15,648 nucleotides of DNA from Clostridia bacterium. Its GTDB lineage: Bacteria > Bacillota > Clostridia > Peptostreptococcales > Anaerovoracaceae. Position 1 is the first letter of the stretch; each line of letters opens with the position of its first letter. Both the position numbers and the translations under genes were made by a program. The stretch covers positions 1 to 15,648 of the forward strand of contig JAKSSJ010000021.1 of NCBI GenBank assembly GCA_024403215.1. Reading direction: 5' to 3'. Below are positions 13,872 to 15,648 of the stretch, in pieces. The notes beneath the pieces are model-generated. The model did no database searches and was not told where the DNA came from. It saw only the letters and a list, made by a program, of their open reading frames with translations.

Positions 13872-15179
13872 TTAGAGTGCAACTGCTGCCGTCTTATATA
13901 CTCCGAAGAGCTTTGGCAGGAAGAGTGAAATTTCTGGAACGAAGATCAGGAGCACTGTTATTGCAAGGCTCGAGCCAACTAAAATCCAAATCCACTTAAA
14001 CATCTTGTTAACAGGAGTATGAGTAATACCGCCAGCGATGAACATGTGAACGCCGTAAGGTGGTGTTACGCAACCGATGTTAAGGAGTACGATTTCAATG
14101 ATACCAAGCTGGAGTGGGTCGAATCCCATTCTAACAGCAATTGGTGCACAAATTGGTGTAAGGATAATAACTGCAGCGTTTGCAGACATAAGGCAACCAA
14201 GAACGAGAAGAAGTACTGATAATGCAAGTACAAATCCATACTTTGTGCTGAAGTGTGCAACGATGAAGTCGGAGAGGATTTGTGGAACGTGAGTAATTGT
14301 GAGTACCCAGTTGAATCCGTCTACCATTGACATAAGAAGCAGTGCTGTAGCAGCCATTACAGATGCATCAACAAGAATCTTCTTAAGCATCTTTCTGTCA
14401 ATTTCCTTATATACGAAGATACCTACAACAAGACCATAGAGTACAGCTACACAACCAGCTTCTGTTGGTGTGAAGAGTCCAGAGTAAATACCTCCTAAGA
14501 TAATTACTGGCATCAGAAGAGCAAGGAAGCTCTCTTTAAATCCAGCAACAAAACGCTTCCATGTAAGCTTTTCTGTTTCGATGACACCCATGCCCTTCTT
14601 CTTGCAAACGAAGTAGTTTACAATCATAAGGCCAATTCCAAGAACGATTCCTGGAAGGATTCCTGCTGCAAAGAGTGCACCTACAGAAACGTCTGCAAGT
14701 ACTGCGTATGTAATCATTGGTAAGCTTGGTGGAATTACAATTCCAAGTCCGCCAGCTGTAGCAATGAGTGATCCAGAGTAAGCCATATCATAGCCTTCTT
14801 CTTCCATCAGTGGAAGCACGATGCATCCGATGGATACTACTGTTGCTGGACCAGATCCAGAAATAGCAGCGAAGAGCATGCAGGCAAGTACTGTTACCAT
14901 ACCAAGGGAACCATGCATTCTTCCTACAAAGAGTTTGCAGAAAGAAATAAGTCTCTTAGAAACGCCACCGTACTGCATGAGAGCACCAGCCATCATGAAG
15001 AATGGAAGTGCTACAAGAGTAAAGTTGTTAGTTGCTGCAAATACCTGTGTAGCAATAAACTGTGGTGTGATATGGCTGAATAATTTTAAAGATAAAATTG
15101 ATGAGAACGAAATTGCCATTGCAATTGGAACCGAGAAGAACATGGATCCAAAGAATGAGATTAATAAGCACGCAAGCAT
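13872..15179 (-). CDS. TRAP transporter large permease subunit (DctM type)
   Basis: This 435-residue, highly hydrophobic protein has about a dozen membrane segments and the DctM signatures MLFAAISGSGPAT (about 101-113), GGLGIVIPPSLPMI (about 142-155) and IYSGLFTPTEAG. In TRAP systems the M subunit is the sodium-driven channel that moves an organic acid delivered by a periplasmic or lipid-anchored DctP binding protein. The start ATG overlaps the stop codon of the small permease by one base (TAATG), with a GGAGGAGA site inside the end of the upstream gene. The DctP gene is not in the window and probably lies beyond the right edge, so the substrate cannot be inferred from the binding protein. 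Confidence 0.95.
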   Translation of the reverse strand: MLACLLISFFGSMFFSVPIAMAISFSSILSLKLFSHITPQFIATQVFAATNNFTLVALPFFMMAGALMQYGGVSKRLISFCKLFVGRMHGSLGMVTVLACMLFAAISGSGPATVVSIGCIVLPLMEEEGYDMAYSGSLIATAGGLGIVIPPSLPMITYAVLADVSVGALFAAGILPGIVLGIGLMIVNYFVCKKKGMGVIETEKLTWKRFVAGFKESFLALLMPVIILGGIYSGLFTPTEAGCVAVLYGLVVGIFVYKEIDRKMLKKILVDASVMAATALLLMSMVDGFNWVLTITHVPQILSDFIVAHFSTKYGFVLALSVLLLVLGCLMSANAAVIILTPICAPIAVRMGFDPLQLGIIEIVLLNIGCVTPPYGVHMFIAGGITHTPVNKMFKWIWILVGSSLAITVLLIFVPEISLFLPKLFGVYKTAAVAL

Positions 15180-15648
15180 TATTTGTCTCCTCCTTCCTCA
15201 ACTACTTCTGCCTCTTTTGGGCCGAAGAATTCTTCGATTCCAATCATAAGGAATCTAAGTGCCATAATACCAAAGCAAATTGGAACAGATACAGATGCAG
15301 CTGGTGTTGGAAGACCAATCATAGCAAATGTTTGTTTTCCAGCAAGCTGTCCCTTTACCATATAAATTCCAGACCAGCAAATATAGCAGCATACTGCGAT
15401 ACTGATTAGAAGAACGAGTGCTCTTACAACCTTTTTGAAAGGTCCTTTAAGTCCATCATAGATGAATGTTACAACGAGGTGTTTACCTCTCTTAGTAACA
15501 ATGCAAGCACCAATCATAAGTGTCCAAATAAGGAATACTCTTGAAAGCTCTGCTGTCCCTGTAGAGCAATACAAGTGCAAAAATGCCTGGTTTACAATCT
15601 GGCATGTAACGGTAGCAATCATGCAAACCATGAGAATCTCTGCACGGA
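15179..15648 (-). CDS. TRAP transporter small permease subunit (DctQ type), truncated by right edge
   Basis: The reading frame stays open to the right edge (the residues before the first internal Met read RAEIL), so the true start is outside the window; 156 codons including the stop are visible. It shows the DctQ pattern of about four membrane helices: the first near TVTCQIVNQAFLHL, then a segment with ELSRVFLIWTLMIGACIVTKRGKHLVV (the R-G-H-L stretch is typical of the family), then VVRALVLLISIAVCCYICW, then a last helix near VPICFGIMALRFLMIG. The C-terminal tail is acidic. It partners the DctM-type subunit directly downstream and is the first visible gene of the operon. Confidence 0.92.
   Translation of the reverse strand, partial: RAEILMVCMIATVTCQIVNQAFLHLYCSTGTAELSRVFLIWTLMIGACIVTKRGKHLVVTFIYDGLKGPFKKVVRALVLLISIAVCCYICWSGIYMVKGQLAGKQTFAMIGLPTPAASVSVPICFGIMALRFLMIGIEEFFGPKEAEVVEEGGDK

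Noticed and set aside
14821..15249. Open frame of about 140 codons on the plus strand opposite the TRAP permease genes
   Set aside because: It lies antisense to strongly supported membrane-protein genes, lacks a ribosome binding site and has no recognisable domain; its openness follows from the codon use of the other strand.
1..15648. CRISPR arrays, tRNA/rRNA genes, prophage or transposon remnants
   Set aside because: I found no regularly spaced repeats, no cloverleaf-like sequence with a T-loop GTTCGA-type motif, and no integrase or transposase motifs.

Overview
The window looks like chromosomal DNA from a low-to-moderate G+C anaerobic Firmicute, most likely a clostridial lineage. The pointers are strong AAGGAGG-type ribosome binding sites on several genes, a clostridial-type electron-transferring flavoprotein pair, an S4-domain YlmH protein, a lipoteichoic-acid-synthase-type enzyme, and a 4Fe-4S/FMN/FAD old-yellow-enzyme-type reductase. 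I could not assign family or genus from the sequence alone. I see no tRNA, rRNA, CRISPR array, insertion sequence, phage gene or origin. The region is dense, with almost all bases in genes, and three convergent gene pairs each share one compact bidirectional terminator.

Left part (1-5070). The minus-strand 5' end of an acyl-CoA synthetase diverges from a plus-strand diacylglycerol-kinase-family lipid kinase that has an unusually structured leader. Convergent to the kinase is an 857-residue minus-strand protein: a complete TetM-like, EF-G-related ribosome GTPase fused at its C terminus to a NYN/PIN-like nuclease domain that closely resembles Rae1/YacP, the ribosomal A-site mRNA endonuclease of Bacillus. 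Fifty-seven bases away and divergent lies ylmH, an S4-domain 50S-binding protein linked to ribosome-associated quality control. A GTPase that enters the A site, carrying an A-site nuclease and sharing a promoter region with a ribosome quality-control factor, is the best candidate here for an undescribed system: a one-polypeptide ribosome-entry and mRNA-cleavage factor.

Middle (5070-10240). etfB-etfA form a two-gene minus-strand operon with an extended -10 promoter and a leader carrying a hairpin and a perfect 16-bp palindrome. Divergent from it are an LTA-synthase-family membrane phosphotransferase, whose promoter geometry predicts a leaderless transcript, and a one-base-overlapping radical SAM protein of the YhcC/YtqA family.

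Right part (10239-15648). A minus-strand operon enters from the right edge: TRAP small permease (truncated by the edge), TRAP large permease, an M24/creatinase-fold hydrolase that has lost most canonical metal ligands, a TMADH/2,4-dienoyl-CoA-reductase-like flavoenzyme, and a small HTH-ACT protein. Together they look like an uptake, hydrolysis, reduction and sensing module for an unknown organic acid or amide substrate. A perfect 13-bp hairpin between the hydrolase and the reductase probably sets their relative expression.
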